Positions 18,511 to 27,434 of a DNA stretch of 64,000 bases are shown in pieces. Source of the DNA: Pelagibius litoralis. GTDB lineage: Bacteria; Pseudomonadota; Alphaproteobacteria; Kiloniellales; Kiloniellaceae. The notes below the pieces were generated by a model, which searched no databases, was not told the DNA's origin, and saw only the letters and a program-made list of their open reading frames with translations. Position 1 is the stretch's first letter; every line of letters begins with the position of its first letter. The DNA is taken from assembly GCF_011683915.1 (NCBI RefSeq), contig NZ_JAAQPH010000008.1, positions 62,001 through 126,000 on the forward strand, read 5' to 3'. The position numbers were made by a program, and so were the translations under genes.

Positions 18511-19436
18511 TCCACCGTCTCCCTGCGCATGTAAGGGGTGAACCAGAGCGGGTCTGTCCGATAGGTCACGGAACCATCCGCCATGAGGCGCGCCGTGGCA
18601 CGGCGCGATGACAGGCAGAAGGTGTGAACCGAGACCGGCATCCCGCCGGTGTGTGTGTAGCCCACCTCGATATGACAGTCGACCACCATGGACGAACCGA
18701 CGAAACCCATGGCCCCCATGCCGATGTTGTTGCCCAGTTCCTTCAATTCCTGCTCTAGAGCAGCGATCTTGGGGTCGGGGTTGCGGTCGCCGACGACGCG
18801 CAGGCAGGCCGCCTGTTTGCCCAGGACCATGCAGGTGTCCTTGGAACCGCCGATACCGATGCCGACGATGGCCGGCTGACAGGCCAACCCCCGCTTGCCG
18901 AAGGCAATCAGGGTATCCAGCAGAAAGCGCTTGATGCCGTCGATCCCGTCACCGGGAAAGAGCATCCGATAGTCGGAGCCGAAAAGCCCGCCCTTGTGCA
19001 CCGTGGTGACGTCGATCCAGTCCGCCTCCGGCTCGAAACTCCACTCGATTTCCGGGGCATTGATGCCGACATTGTTGTTGTGCTCGGTTCGCCAGAGCGG
19101 ATGAACCCGGTTGGGGCGCAGCGGCACATCCTGGGTCGCCCGCGCCGTGGCGCTTCGGAGCGCCCGCTCTATCCCGGTGAAACCGCCGCCGAACCTGGCC
19201 TTGTCACCCAGCTTCACGTAGTAGCGCGGCAGGCCCGTGTCGGCGCACATCGGCCGCCGGTCTTCGCTGGCGGCTTCCCAGTTCTCCACCATGGACTGCA
19301 GCACGAAGGTCGAAAGATCGCCGCTTTCGACATCGATCATACCTTTGATGCCCTGAAGGTAGTCTTCCGGGATGTCGATAGCGGCCTTTTTCATGATCTC
19401 ATAGCCGGCCGCTTCGATCGCTTGGTTCTCGATCAT
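18471..19436 (-). CDS. Class I fumarase/tartrate dehydratase alpha subunit
   Basis: N-terminal half of the same hydro-lyase, 321 residues, which should hold the oxygen-sensitive [4Fe-4S] cluster. Candidate ligands are Cys64 in PMCADTGLPRY, the Cys in LACQPAIVGIGIGG, and the Cys in VHTFCLSSRRA, matching the three-cysteine pattern of class I fumarases. It starts 15 bases after the flavoprotein stop. With the SDH-like genes upstream, the order suggests oxidation of a saturated dicarboxylate followed by hydration of the product. Confidence 0.88.
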   Translation of the reverse strand: MIENQAIEAAGYEIMKKAAIDIPEDYLQGIKGMIDVESGDLSTFVLQSMVENWEAASEDRRPMCADTGLPRYYVKLGDKARFGGGFTGIERALRSATARATQDVPLRPNRVHPLWRTEHNNNVGINAPEIEWSFEPEADWIDVTTVHKGGLFGSDYRMLFPGDGIDGIKRFLLDTLIAFGKRGLACQPAIVGIGIGGSKDTCMVLGKQAACLRVVGDRNPDPKIAALEQELKELGNNIGMGAMGFVGSSMVVDCHIEVGYTHTGGMPVSVHTFCLSSRRATARLMADGSVTYRTDPLWFTPYMRRETVEWPSQDTSLNRSA

Positions 19437-19451
19437 CAGATCCTCCCTCGT

Positions 19452-21200
19452 TCAGGCCGTTGCTGCCGGCGGTGCACCGGCCTCGCCATCGATCAGCGAC
19501 TCTCCGGGCTTCACCAGATCGAAAGTGACGGGCACCATCTCGGTTTCAACCGTATCGTTCCGCAGCCTGCAGCGCGTGTAGGCGCTGCTCACCAGATCGC
19601 CGGTTTCCGGATGGTCCTCGCGGAAATGCGCGCCCCGGGAATCCTCCCGCGCCAAAGCTGCCCCGGCGATGACGCTGCTGGTCGTCAGCAGACTGTCCAG
19701 ATTGAGCCAGTCATGCCAGGTGAGGTTAAAGGCCCTGTCGCCATCCGCAAGACCCGTTTCCTGAAGCGCAGCCGCCAAACGCTCAATCGCCGCGCTGCCG
19801 GTCTGAAGACTCTGTGCCGTTCGCATAACGCCGACGTGATCCCACATGTCCTGCCAGAGCCGCTCGCGCAGCCCACCCAGATCACCCGCCGGCAGGGCGA
19901 AAGGCCGCTCCGCCCGGGCGACACCTGCATCGACCGCCGCTTCATCCGCGTCGCGCCAGCCGGCCTCAACCGCCACATAGGCCGCCATGGCATCGCCGGC
20001 GATACCGCCGAAGACGGTGGAATTGGCGACGCCGTTGCCACCCAGCCGGTTGGCGCCGTGAACGCCGCCGCAGTCTTCCCCGGCCGCAAAGAGGCCCGGG
20101 ACAGCCGTGGAACAATCAATGTCGAATTCCACGCCGCCCATCATGTAGTGAGCGGTGGGCACCACCTCGACACGGCCCGCCGCAAGATCGAAACCGCAGT
20201 CGGCACAGCGTTTCACCATGCCCGGAAACCGCTCGCTGACCGTCTCGGGGCCCAGGTGCGCCATCTCGATGAAGACGCCGCCCATCGGCGTTGTCCGACC
20301 GGCGCGCATCTCCGAATAGATGGCGCGGGAGACGATGTCACGGGTCGCCCGCTCACCGGCGGGGTGATAGCCTTCCATGAAACGTTCTCCGGCCCCGTTC
20401 AGCAGATAGCCGCCGGCGCCGCGCAACCCCTCCTCCAGCACCGTGCCGGTCATCCGCGTGTCGGGGCCGCCGAGCAGCCCGGTGGGATGGAACTGCACCA
20501 TCTCCATGTCCCGAAGACTGAGGCCATAGCGCAGTGCCATCGCCAGGCCGTCGCAGCTCTTGTCGCCGGAGGGCGTGTGGTAGAGATACATGGTCGGCCC
20601 GGCACCGGTGCCGAGCAGCACCGCCTTGGCCTGAACCAGGCGGTATGTGCCCTCGCGCATATCGATCATCAACACCCCGGCGATACCGGAGCCGTCGCGG
20701 GCCGGGATCAATTCGATGGCCCGGTGCTCCTCGAGCCTGGTGACGTCGAGCGCCCAGACCTGCTCCATCAGGCGGTTGATGATCTCGATACCGGTCAGGT
20801 CGCCCTTGTGCACCGTGCGGTCGAAGCTCTGGCCGGCAAAGGCTTTTTGATGCATCGACCCGTCGGCGTTGCGGTCGAAGAAGCAGCCGACCTCGTTCTC
20901 CAGTTCGCGAACACGTTCCACCGCCTTCACGCAGAGTTCCCAGGCGAGATCCTGGCGCGGCAGCCATTTGCCGCCGACGATGGTGTCCATGAAATGCCGC
21001 TCGACTGAGTCGCCGGGCGCCAGGGCGACGTTGTAACCGCCCTGCACCATGCGCGTGCAGCCGCATTTGCCCAGCAGCCCCTTGGCGGCAATGGTCACGT
21101 CAAGGTCCGGATTGGCCTGTTTGGCGTGCAGCGCGGCGAACAGCCCGGCGCCCCCGGTGCCGAGGATCAGGATGTCGGTCTTGTGGTGTTCGATCCGCAT
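19452..21200 (-). CDS. Succinate dehydrogenase/fumarate reductase-like flavoprotein
   Basis: FAD subunit of an SDH/FRD-like membrane complex, 582 residues. The FAD fold is ILILGTGGAGLFAALHA near residues 10-26; further family motifs are MVQFHPTGLLG, YHPAGERATRDIVSRAI, PTAHYMMGGVEFD and AAGEDCGGVHGANRLGGNGVANS. In canonical SdhA a His in RSHTxxAxGG carries FAD covalently. Here the matching stretch is GKCGCTRMVQGG, with Cys48 at that position. This is therefore probably not the housekeeping SDH; a related dicarboxylate may be the substrate. It lies between the fumarase and the membrane subunit genes in a coupled operon. Confidence 0.88.
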   Translation of the reverse strand: MRIEHHKTDILILGTGGAGLFAALHAKQANPDLDVTIAAKGLLGKCGCTRMVQGGYNVALAPGDSVERHFMDTIVGGKWLPRQDLAWELCVKAVERVRELENEVGCFFDRNADGSMHQKAFAGQSFDRTVHKGDLTGIEIINRLMEQVWALDVTRLEEHRAIELIPARDGSGIAGVLMIDMREGTYRLVQAKAVLLGTGAGPTMYLYHTPSGDKSCDGLAMALRYGLSLRDMEMVQFHPTGLLGGPDTRMTGTVLEEGLRGAGGYLLNGAGERFMEGYHPAGERATRDIVSRAIYSEMRAGRTTPMGGVFIEMAHLGPETVSERFPGMVKRCADCGFDLAAGRVEVVPTAHYMMGGVEFDIDCSTAVPGLFAAGEDCGGVHGANRLGGNGVANSTVFGGIAGDAMAAYVAVEAGWRDADEAAVDAGVARAERPFALPAGDLGGLRERLWQDMWDHVGVMRTAQSLQTGSAAIERLAAALQETGLADGDRAFNLTWHDWLNLDSLLTTSSVIAGAALAREDSRGAHFREDHPETGDLVSSAYTRCRLRNDTVETEMVPVTFDLVKPGESLIDGEAGAPPAATA

Positions 21201-21203
21201 GCT

Positions 21204-21551
21204 TCAGGCAATCTGAACAAAGAAGACGAGACCGACGACAAAGGCCGCCGCCGCGCCCGGGAAAATCCACCGCAGACGCGGATCGCTAGGGAACGGCCAG
21301 CGCAGGAATTCCAACGCCAGCACCCTGATACCGAAACACAGATGCAAAGTCAGCAGGGTGACCAGCCCCCATTCCGCAACCTTCACCAGCGGCAGTTCGG
21401 CAAAGGCCAGGAAGCCATCGAGCCGCTCGGCCCCCTCCAGCGCAAGACCCAGGGCAAGAAAATGAAACGGCAGGAAAACCGCCAAGGCCAGCCCCGACAA
21501 GCGATGACCGAGAAAGGCGAGGTAGCTTTCGTGGCTGCGCAGCGGTTGCAT
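21204..21551 (-). CDS. SDH/FRD-like cytochrome b membrane anchor (SdhC-like)
   Basis: A 115-residue membrane protein with three hydrophobic helices. The start SYLAFLGHRLSGLALAVFLPFHFLAL matches the SdhC type (HRxSG motif), and a further His in VTLLTLHLCFGIRVL could ligate heme b. It sits between the other anchor and the flavoprotein, with 3-base gaps on each side. It anchors the catalytic subunits and passes electrons to quinone. Confidence 0.82.
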   Translation of the reverse strand: MQPLRSHESYLAFLGHRLSGLALAVFLPFHFLALGLALEGAERLDGFLAFAELPLVKVAEWGLVTLLTLHLCFGIRVLALEFLRWPFPSDPRLRWIFPGAAAAFVVGLVFFVQIA

Positions 21552-21554
21552 GAT

Positions 21555-21884
21555 CTAGGCGACCACCGCAACGACGGCCCGCAAACCGAGACCGGCAAGC
21601 AGGAGGCCGAAAACCAGGGAGAGCAGGTTTATCAGCCTCAGCCCCACGCCGGTCCACTCGCGCAGGATGTTGCGCAGACCGAGCGGCGCATGAACAGCCG
21701 CGGCGAGAACGAAGGCGCCGTAGAACAACGCCCAACCCAAACTGCCCTGAGTGCGCCCCAGGATTTCCGCCGCCGTCAGGCCGTCGCGCACGGCATAGAG
21801 GATGAGACCCAGGTGGACCAGCACCAGAGGCGCCAGGACCATCGCGCTGAGACGTTGCAGAATGAACAGGCGGCGCTCCATCAT
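21555..21884 (-). CDS. SDH/FRD-like second membrane anchor
   Basis: A 109-residue protein with three predicted helices. RLSAMVLAPLVLVHLGLILYAV in the N-terminal helix and AVHAPLGLRNILREW in the middle supply His residues suited to heme b or quinone binding. It overlaps the Fe-S subunit stop by 4 bases. Together with the 115-residue anchor it gives the usual two-anchor plan of SDH complexes. Confidence 0.78.
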   Translation of the reverse strand: MMERRLFILQRLSAMVLAPLVLVHLGLILYAVRDGLTAAEILGRTQGSLGWALFYGAFVLAAAVHAPLGLRNILREWTGVGLRLINLLSLVFGLLLAGLGLRAVVAVVA

Positions 21885-22603
21885 CCCGGCTCCCCGACCT
21901 TGGGCGGCCCGAAGAGGGTGCTGCGCTTCAGGCCGGCAATGGATTGCGAAGGACTAAGCTCGACGGGGCAGTGACGCGTGCAGTTGCCCTGGCTGTGGCA
22001 GGAGGCGCAGCCACCCGCCGCGAAGGCCCGGTCCAGCGTTTCCTCGCGGGCGCCATGACGGGCATCGTTCACCAGGGTCCAGGCACGGTTCAGGGCCGCC
22101 GGACCCAGGTAATCCTGGTCCCAGGCCACCACATCACAGGCGCTGTAGCAGACCGCGCAGTTGATGCACTCGATGGCAGCAGAGGCCGCCAGCCGCGACG
22201 CAGACTGGGGATCGACACGCTGCGGCGGATCCTGCCGGCCTGCGGTGCCGGCAAAGCGCCCGCCAGCCTTGTGCCACTTCTCGAAGAAGGGTGTCAGGTC
22301 GCTCACCAGGTCTTTGATGTGCGGCAGGTTACGCAGCGGCTCCAGCGTCAGGGTTCCCTCGCCGCCAAGACGACGGACATGGGTGCGGCAGGTCCAGCGC
22401 GGGCGCCCGTTCACCGTCATGGCACAGGAGCCGCAGACGCCGACGCGACAGGCGAAACGATAGGCCAGCGCCGGTTCCAGGCTGCGCTGCACCTCGGTGA
22501 CCACGTCGAGGACGGTCTGATTGGCGCGCGCCGGCACCTCATAGCTTTCGAAGCGACCCTCCGCCTTGCCGCGCCAGATGCGAACCGTCAACGTTTCCGT
22601 CAT
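21881..22603 (-). CDS. SDH/FRD-like iron-sulfur subunit
   Basis: Electron-transfer subunit, 240 residues, with three cluster motifs: [2Fe-2S] at FACRVGVCGSC plus a later Cys in RWTCRTHVRRL, [4Fe-4S] at CINCAVCYSAC, and [3Fe-4S] at CASCHSQGNCTRHCP. The content is typical of SdhB/FrdB. It overlaps the ThDP enzyme stop (ATGA) and the next anchor gene, so the complex and the ThDP enzyme are made from one message. Confidence 0.9.
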   Translation of the reverse strand: MTETLTVRIWRGKAEGRFESYEVPARANQTVLDVVTEVQRSLEPALAYRFACRVGVCGSCAMTVNGRPRWTCRTHVRRLGGEGTLTLEPLRNLPHIKDLVSDLTPFFEKWHKAGGRFAGTAGRQDPPQRVDPQSASRLAASAAIECINCAVCYSACDVVAWDQDYLGPAALNRAWTLVNDARHGAREETLDRAFAAGGCASCHSQGNCTRHCPVELSPSQSIAGLKRSTLFGPPKVGEPG

Positions 22604-24228
22604 CCCGGCGCCTTCACCGCTATTGCCGGGGCGCGGCTGACCTGAGGTGCCGCCCGGGCTTCAATGGCAACGTCGATACAGACGGGGCCCTTGCAGCCCA
22701 GTGCCTCTGCGAGGGTACCCGGCAACGCGTCCGCTTCGGTAACATGAAAACCCTGACAACCGAGGGCGACCGCGGCCTGATCATAGCGCGCGCCGGGGCT
22801 CAGGTCGCAGCCGATCTGGCGCTCCTTGCCATAGTCGCGGATCTGGATGACCTGCTCGGCGTTCCAGCGCGCGTCGTTGCCGACGATGGCGACGAAGTCC
22901 GTCTCTTCGCGCGCCGCCGTCTCAAACTCGCTCAGATGAAAGCCGGCGGTACCGTCGCCCATCAGGGTGATGATCCGTGCCCCGGGCCGGGCCAGGCGGG
23001 CACCGATGGCGTAGGGCAAGGCGGCACCGATAGCGCCGGAGGGGCCGTTTATGATCCGGGTTGCGGCGTTTGCCGTCGCCTGAACCCACTGGCCGAACTC
23101 GCCGCCGTCACAGATCAGGATGGCATCATCCCGCCCCTTGAGCGCGGCCTGCACGGCACCGCCCACCTGTTCTGCCAGGACACCGCCACCACCTTGAGCC
23201 GTGACCCGGCAGGCCAGGGCCGCGGCAACATCGTCGCGCCAGGCAGTGCGCACCGCGCCGCCGGAACCGGCAGCCGCCAAGGCCTCGGCGGCAGGAAGGA
23301 TGTCGGCCTCAGCCGAGAAAACCAAGCGCCGGCCAAGGGCCTCCACCGCCCTTGCGATCACCGCCGGGTCCGGGTCCAGTATCATCACTTCGGCACCCGG
23401 GGATTGGCTTTTGCCGGCAAAGCCGGACATGAAATCCACGGCCTTTCCAATGAAAAGCAGGCCGTCGGCCTGGGCCAGTACTTCGGCAAAAGCACCCAGC
23501 GCCGGATCCCGGAGCCCGCGGGGACTTTCCAGGCTGATCGCCGGCAGATTCAGGGCCGCAGCCAGTTGTGCCAGGCGGTCGCGCCCCCGTGATGGGCTGA
23601 GGCACGGCCCGGCCAACAGCAAGGGCCGTTTGTAGCCCGTCAGGCGCGTCACCACCGCATCGATAACGGCTTGCTCTGGTTGCCTGACGGACGGTGCGAA
23701 CGCATCAGCGGCCAGCGGCAACAGGGGCCCGGCATCGTCATTCAGCACATCGAAAGGCAAGGCCAGATGGACCGGGCCCGGACGGCCGGCATGCGCGAGG
23801 CGCACCGCGCGGGCAAAGGCCGCGGAGAGGTCAACCGCCGCGGTCACCCGCTCACTCGCCTTTACGAAAGGCTTCGCGGCCGCAACCTGCGGAAACTCCT
23901 GAAAGGCCCCCTGACCATCCAGCGACGTGGGTGAATCGCCGGACAGGAGCACCACCGGGCTCTCCGACATGGCGGCGGTATAGAGCGCACCCAGTGCATT
24001 GCCGAAGCCGGGCGCAGCAGTCACCAGGGCAACCCCGGTACGGCCCGACACCTGGGCATAGGCATCGGCCATGAAAACCGCCGCCGCTTCGTGGCGGCTG
24101 TGGACGATACGAATACCCGGCTCGATCAAGGCATCGTAGAGCGGCATGATCTGGTTGCCGGAAAGGGAAAAGACCACGTCAACGCCGGCATCCGCCATGG
24201 CGCCCGCCAAGTGATCCGCACCACGCAT
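22600..24228 (-). CDS. ThDP-dependent enzyme, acetolactate synthase-like
   Basis: A 542-residue thiamine diphosphate enzyme of the acetolactate synthase/decarboxylase superfamily. The cofactor-activating Glu47 lies in HSRHEAAAVFMADAYAQVSG. The ThDP/Mg motif is GDGTAGFHLSEFETAAREETDFVAIVGNDARWN. The FAD-binding middle domain is retained. It is the first gene of the minus-strand operon holding the SDH-like complex, fumarase and TauE-like permease, and is divergent from a LysR gene. It is probably a lyase or decarboxylase acting on a 2-oxo acid; it is not paired with an ilvH-type subunit, so it is unlikely to be the biosynthetic acetolactate synthase. Confidence 0.85.
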   Translation of the reverse strand: MRGADHLAGAMADAGVDVVFSLSGNQIMPLYDALIEPGIRIVHSRHEAAAVFMADAYAQVSGRTGVALVTAAPGFGNALGALYTAAMSESPVVLLSGDSPTSLDGQGAFQEFPQVAAAKPFVKASERVTAAVDLSAAFARAVRLAHAGRPGPVHLALPFDVLNDDAGPLLPLAADAFAPSVRQPEQAVIDAVVTRLTGYKRPLLLAGPCLSPSRGRDRLAQLAAALNLPAISLESPRGLRDPALGAFAEVLAQADGLLFIGKAVDFMSGFAGKSQSPGAEVMILDPDPAVIARAVEALGRRLVFSAEADILPAAEALAAAGSGGAVRTAWRDDVAAALACRVTAQGGGGVLAEQVGGAVQAALKGRDDAILICDGGEFGQWVQATANAATRIINGPSGAIGAALPYAIGARLARPGARIITLMGDGTAGFHLSEFETAAREETDFVAIVGNDARWNAEQVIQIRDYGKERQIGCDLSPGARYDQAAVALGCQGFHVTEADALPGTLAEALGCKGPVCIDVAIEARAAPQVSRAPAIAVKAPG

Positions 24229-24281
24229 AAATCTCTGCTCCGAAGATTGTCAGCCGTTTCGGCCCGTCGGAAGGCAAGTTT

Positions 24282-24308
24282 AATCTTTTATTTTTCTCAA
24301 TCAAGATT
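24282..24308. promoter_or_regulatory. Candidate LysR binding dyad in divergent promoter
   Basis: AATCTT and AAGATT form a perfect inverted repeat with a 15-base A/T-rich spacer, inside the 126-base gap between the ThDP operon and the LysR gene. This is the usual place for a LysR recognition site. Base composition drops sharply to A/T here. Confidence 0.4.
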
Positions 24309-24354
24309 TATGTAAGTTTACGTATTCGGGATCAATTATGCAGCGCCGAACTCT

Positions 24355-25236
24355 ATGGACGTCAAGTCGCTCTATACGCTGATCGCCGCCGCCGACTGCG
24401 GCAGTTTTGCGGAAGCAGGCCTCAGACTGGGGGTCTCGATCTCCGCCGTCAGCCTTCAGCTTCGCGCGCTTGAGGAAGAAACCGGTCTCGCGCTGTTCGA
24501 CCGCCGGACCCGCCCCCCGCAGTTGACGGACGAAGGCCGCGACTTCGTGGCCCGCGCCCGCGAAGTCCTTGCCCACTGGGAAACGCTGAGCGACGGCCTT
24601 TCGCGCGATCCGGCGGGCGGCGTGCTCCGGGTTGGCGCCGTACACACCGCTGTCGCTGCGGCGCTGCCGGCGGCATTGCTGCAGCTGCAAGGCAGCCGCC
24701 CCGAGCTTTCGGTGCGCCTCGCCACCGGACTGTCCCACGACCTGGAAGAACAGTTGAAGCGCCGGATCATCGACTGCGCGGTGGTGACCGAGGCCGAAGC
24801 GCAGTCGGAGGAACTGACCAGCCACCGGATCGGCAGCGAGCCACTGGCGCTCATCGCCCACCGCTCGATCAAGGGGCGCGATATCCGCAAGATCCTCGAA
24901 TCCCAACCCTATGTTCGTTTCAGCCGCCAGGCGCGGGTCGCGCGCCTTATAGAGAGCGAACTCCAACGCCGCGGGATTGCCGTGGCGTCGCGCATGGAGA
25001 TCGACACGCTCGACGCGGTGGTGTCTCTGGTAAGAAACCAACTCGGTGTCTCCATCGTCCCGCTGAATGCCGGGGGCGATCCCTTACCGAAGGACCTCCG
25101 CAGCCTGCCCCTCGGCTCCCCGCCCATCCTGCGTCACCTGGCCGTGGCGGCTCGCAAAGACAGCCCCAAGGCGCATCTGGTGTCGTTGTTGGTGGAGGCG
25201 CTCCGCAGCGTCTACGCGAACCGGGCGGCGGCATAA
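24355..25236 (+). CDS. LysR-family transcriptional regulator
   Basis: A 293-residue regulator. The helix-turn-helix is at residues 1-60 (SLYTLIAAADCGSFAEAGLRLGVSISAVSLQLRALEEETGLALFDR), followed by the LysR linker and a substrate-binding effector domain (from about GGVLRVGAVHTAVAAALPAAL). It is divergent from the ThDP/SDH-like/fumarase operon, the standard layout for a LysR activator and its target. The effector is probably a pathway intermediate (inference). Confidence 0.92.
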   Translation: MDVKSLYTLIAAADCGSFAEAGLRLGVSISAVSLQLRALEEETGLALFDRRTRPPQLTDEGRDFVARAREVLAHWETLSDGLSRDPAGGVLRVGAVHTAVAAALPAALLQLQGSRPELSVRLATGLSHDLEEQLKRRIIDCAVVTEAEAQSEELTSHRIGSEPLALIAHRSIKGRDIRKILESQPYVRFSRQARVARLIESELQRRGIAVASRMEIDTLDAVVSLVRNQLGVSIVPLNAGGDPLPKDLRSLPLGSPPILRHLAVAARKDSPKAHLVSLLVEALRSVYANRAAA

Positions 25237-25257
25237 GCGGCACAGCGCCGCCGTTTT
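25237..25257 (+). terminator. Possible rho-independent terminator after LysR gene
   Basis: GCGGC and GCCGC pair around a 5-base loop directly after the stop codon and are followed by CGTTTT. The stem is short and alternative pairings with the gene's last codons exist. Confidence 0.4.
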
Positions 25258-25301
25258 CCCAAGCTGCGCCTTGCATCACATTATGGCCGTCCAAACCACC
25301 A

Positions 25302-25321
25302 GGTTGATAAGATTCACAACC
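25302..25321. promoter_or_regulatory. Inverted repeat upstream of H-NOX operon
   Basis: GGTTG and CAACC are separated by 10 bases and include TTGAT, one half of an FNR/Dnr-type site. The second half does not match well. It lies about 190 bases before the H-NOX start, in a 271-base gap that otherwise shows no gene. Confidence 0.25.
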
Positions 25322-25507
25322 TTTGAGCATTAACATTTTGTGTAGATTTGCCTTCCATAGTTGGCCGTTCTGTTGAGTTAGATGGGTATTTTAGCCTAAT
25401 TCCTGCTCCTCGGGACCAAACGGGCGCGGCCCCGCGATTTCACGGGCTGAGCACTGTTTCATCTGGGCATGGTTGCTGGGCAACGCCGCCTCAGGAGGGC
25501 ATTGAGT

Positions 25508-26053
25508 ATGAAGGGCATCATCTTCACCGAGTTTCTTGAGATGGTCGATGCAAAGTTCGATCCGGAAACAACGGAGAGAATCATCGACATGGTCGATGTC
25601 CCTTCAGGCTGTGCCTATACCGCGATCGGAACCTATGACCATACCGAGCTGATTCAGCTCGTCGTCGCCCTGAGCAAGGAAACCAAGGCCGAGGTCACCG
25701 ATCTGGTTCGTGCTTACGGTTTCTACCTTTTCGAACGCTTCGTCCGCACCTACCCGCGGTTTTTCTCCGGCATAAGAGACGCCTTCACCTTCATGGAGGG
25801 GGTGGAGAGCATCGTTCACACCGAGGTGCGCAAGCTCGACGAAGCGGCCAACCCACCACGGATTCTCTGCACCCGCGAGAGCGGCGAACGGCTCGAGGTC
25901 ATCTACGAGTCGGAGCGCTGCCTTGCTGACGCCGCCCACGGCCTGATCCTGGGTTGTATTGACTACTATGGGGAAAACGTCGAGCTCGAGCGCAGCAATC
26001 TGGATGATGAGTCCGGTAAGAGGGTTCGTTTTCTCCTGACCAGGAAAAGCTAA
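25508..26053 (+). CDS. hnoX: H-NOX heme nitric oxide-binding sensor protein
   Basis: Cytoplasmic heme protein that binds nitric oxide and controls a partner kinase. The 181-residue length fits stand-alone H-NOX proteins. MKGIIFTEFLEMV is the family N terminus. His104 in SIVHTEVRKL is the expected proximal heme ligand, Pro117 matches the heme-distorting proline, and Tyr133-Ser135-Arg137 in YESER is the YxSxR heme-propionate motif. The start at 25508 follows AGGAGG by 9 bases; an upstream in-frame start at 25469 adds 13 non-family residues. It leads an operon with a kinase and two response regulators. Confidence 0.95.
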   Translation: MKGIIFTEFLEMVDAKFDPETTERIIDMVDVPSGCAYTAIGTYDHTELIQLVVALSKETKAEVTDLVRAYGFYLFERFVRTYPRFFSGIRDAFTFMEGVESIVHTEVRKLDEAANPPRILCTRESGERLEVIYESERCLADAAHGLILGCIDYYGENVELERSNLDDESGKRVRFLLTRKS

Positions 26054-26057
26054 CCGC

Positions 26058-27434
26058 ATGGATATCGACGTCCTCAAAAAACGCCTGTCCCGGGAAAAAA
26101 TCGCCCGCCGCCAGGCGGAATCGATTCTTGAATCCAAGAGCCGCGACCTCTTCCTCGCCAGCGAACAGGTTTCCAAGTCGGCACAGCTCATCAAGGCCCA
26201 GTCGCAGCAGCTGCAGGCGGTTCTCGATCACGCTATGGCAGCCATCTTCCTGGTCGACGAAACCGACAAGATCGTGCGCGCCAATCGCGTCGCCGAGCTG
26301 ACCTTCGAGATGTCGAAGGAAGACCTGCTGAACAGCAACCTCTTCGACCTCTTTAGCGCGGATGCCAAGGAAGCCGCACGAAAATACGATGCCGTCTCGG
26401 AACTGAACCAGGCGACCGATACGTCTGATGCCGCAATCGAGTCCATCGGCCTGCGCAAGAACGGCACCACCTTCCCGATGGAACTCTCGATCACCCAACT
26501 CGATCTGGACGGCAACAGCTTTACCGTTTGGATCTGCAGAGATATTTCTTCGCGCAAGGAAGCAGAGGAGAAAAGGGCAAAGCTGGAGCAGGAACTGGGC
26601 CAGGCGCAGAAGCTTGAATCCCTCGGCACCCTGGCCAGCGGCATCGCCCACGAGATCAACACGCCGGTCCAGTACGTCAGCGACAACGGCCACTTTCTGA
26701 AGGACGCCTTCGCAGACCTGATGAAGGTTCTGACTGCCCAGGATGCTTTGCTGCAGGCCGCAGAGGAAGCCGGAGTGCTGGGTGATCAGGCCGCCGAGGT
26801 GCGCAAATCCCAGGAAGACGCCGACATCGACTTTCTGAAGGAAGAAGTTCCCGGATCGATCGACCAGACCCTGGACGGCGTTTCCCGCATCAGCAAGATC
26901 GTCACTGCAGTCAAGGAATTCTCCCACCCCGGCACCACCGAAAAAACCCTCGTCGACCTGAACAGCGCCATCGAAACGACCCTTACCGTGGCCCGTAACG
27001 AATGGAAATATCTGGCCAAGGTCGAAACGATCTTCGACGACAGCCTGCCGCAGGTGCCCTGCCTGCCGGGTGAGTTCAATCAGGTCATCCTGAACATGGT
27101 CGTCAACGCCGCCCATGCCATCGAAAGCAGCAGGGAGGGCGAGGAACTTGGTGAGATCACGATCAAGACATCGCGGCAAAACGGCATGGCGGAAATCCGT
27201 GTATCGGATAGCGGCTGCGGTATCTCCGAGGAAAACCTGAAACAGATCTTCGATCCGTTCTTCACCACCAAAGGCGTCGGCAAGGGGACCGGCCAGGGCC
27301 TCTCGATCGCCTATAGCAGCATCACCCAAAAGCACAACGGCACGATCTCGGTAGAGTCCAAACTCGGCGCCGGCACGACCTTCATCGTGCGCATCCCCCT
27401 GGAAGAAGCCGCTGCCATGAAGGAGGCCGGTTAG
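26058..27434 (+). CDS. PAS-domain histidine kinase partnered with H-NOX
   Basis: Soluble sensor kinase, 458 residues, with no membrane segment. A coiled coil spans residues ~1-55 (many Lys/Glu/Gln), followed by a PAS domain at ~50-165 ([26 protein letters not shown]). The phospho-acceptor His198 is in [20 protein letters not shown]. The ATPase part has an N box with [17 protein letters not shown], and [13 protein letters not shown]. The gene starts 4 bases after the H-NOX stop, matching the H-NOX/HnoK pairs in which NO-bound H-NOX inhibits the kinase (established for other bacteria). The stop abuts the next start. Confidence 0.9.
   Translation: MDIDVLKKRLSREKIARRQAESILESKSRDLFLASEQVSKSAQLIKAQSQQLQAVLDHAMAAIFLVDETDKIVRANRVAELTFEMSKEDLLNSNLFDLFSADAKEAARKYDAVSELNQATDTSDAAIESIGLRKNGTTFPMELSITQLDLDGNSFTVWICRDISSRKEAEEKRAKLEQELGQAQKLESLGTLASGIAHEINTPVQYVSDNGHFLKDAFADLMKVLTAQDALLQAAEEAGVLGDQAAEVRKSQEDADIDFLKEEVPGSIDQTLDGVSRISKIVTAVKEFSHPGTTEKTLVDLNSAIETTLTVARNEWKYLAKVETIFDDSLPQVPCLPGEFNQVILNMVVNAAHAIESSREGEELGEITIKTSRQNGMAEIRVSDSGCGISEENLKQIFDPFFTTKGVGKGTGQGLSIAYSSITQKHNGTISVESKLGAGTTFIVRIPLEEAAAMKEAG

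Noticed and set aside
18996-21008. 670-codon plus-strand frame opposite the SDH-like flavoprotein
   Set aside because: Antisense shadow of motif-rich fumarase and flavoprotein genes; low-complexity composition.
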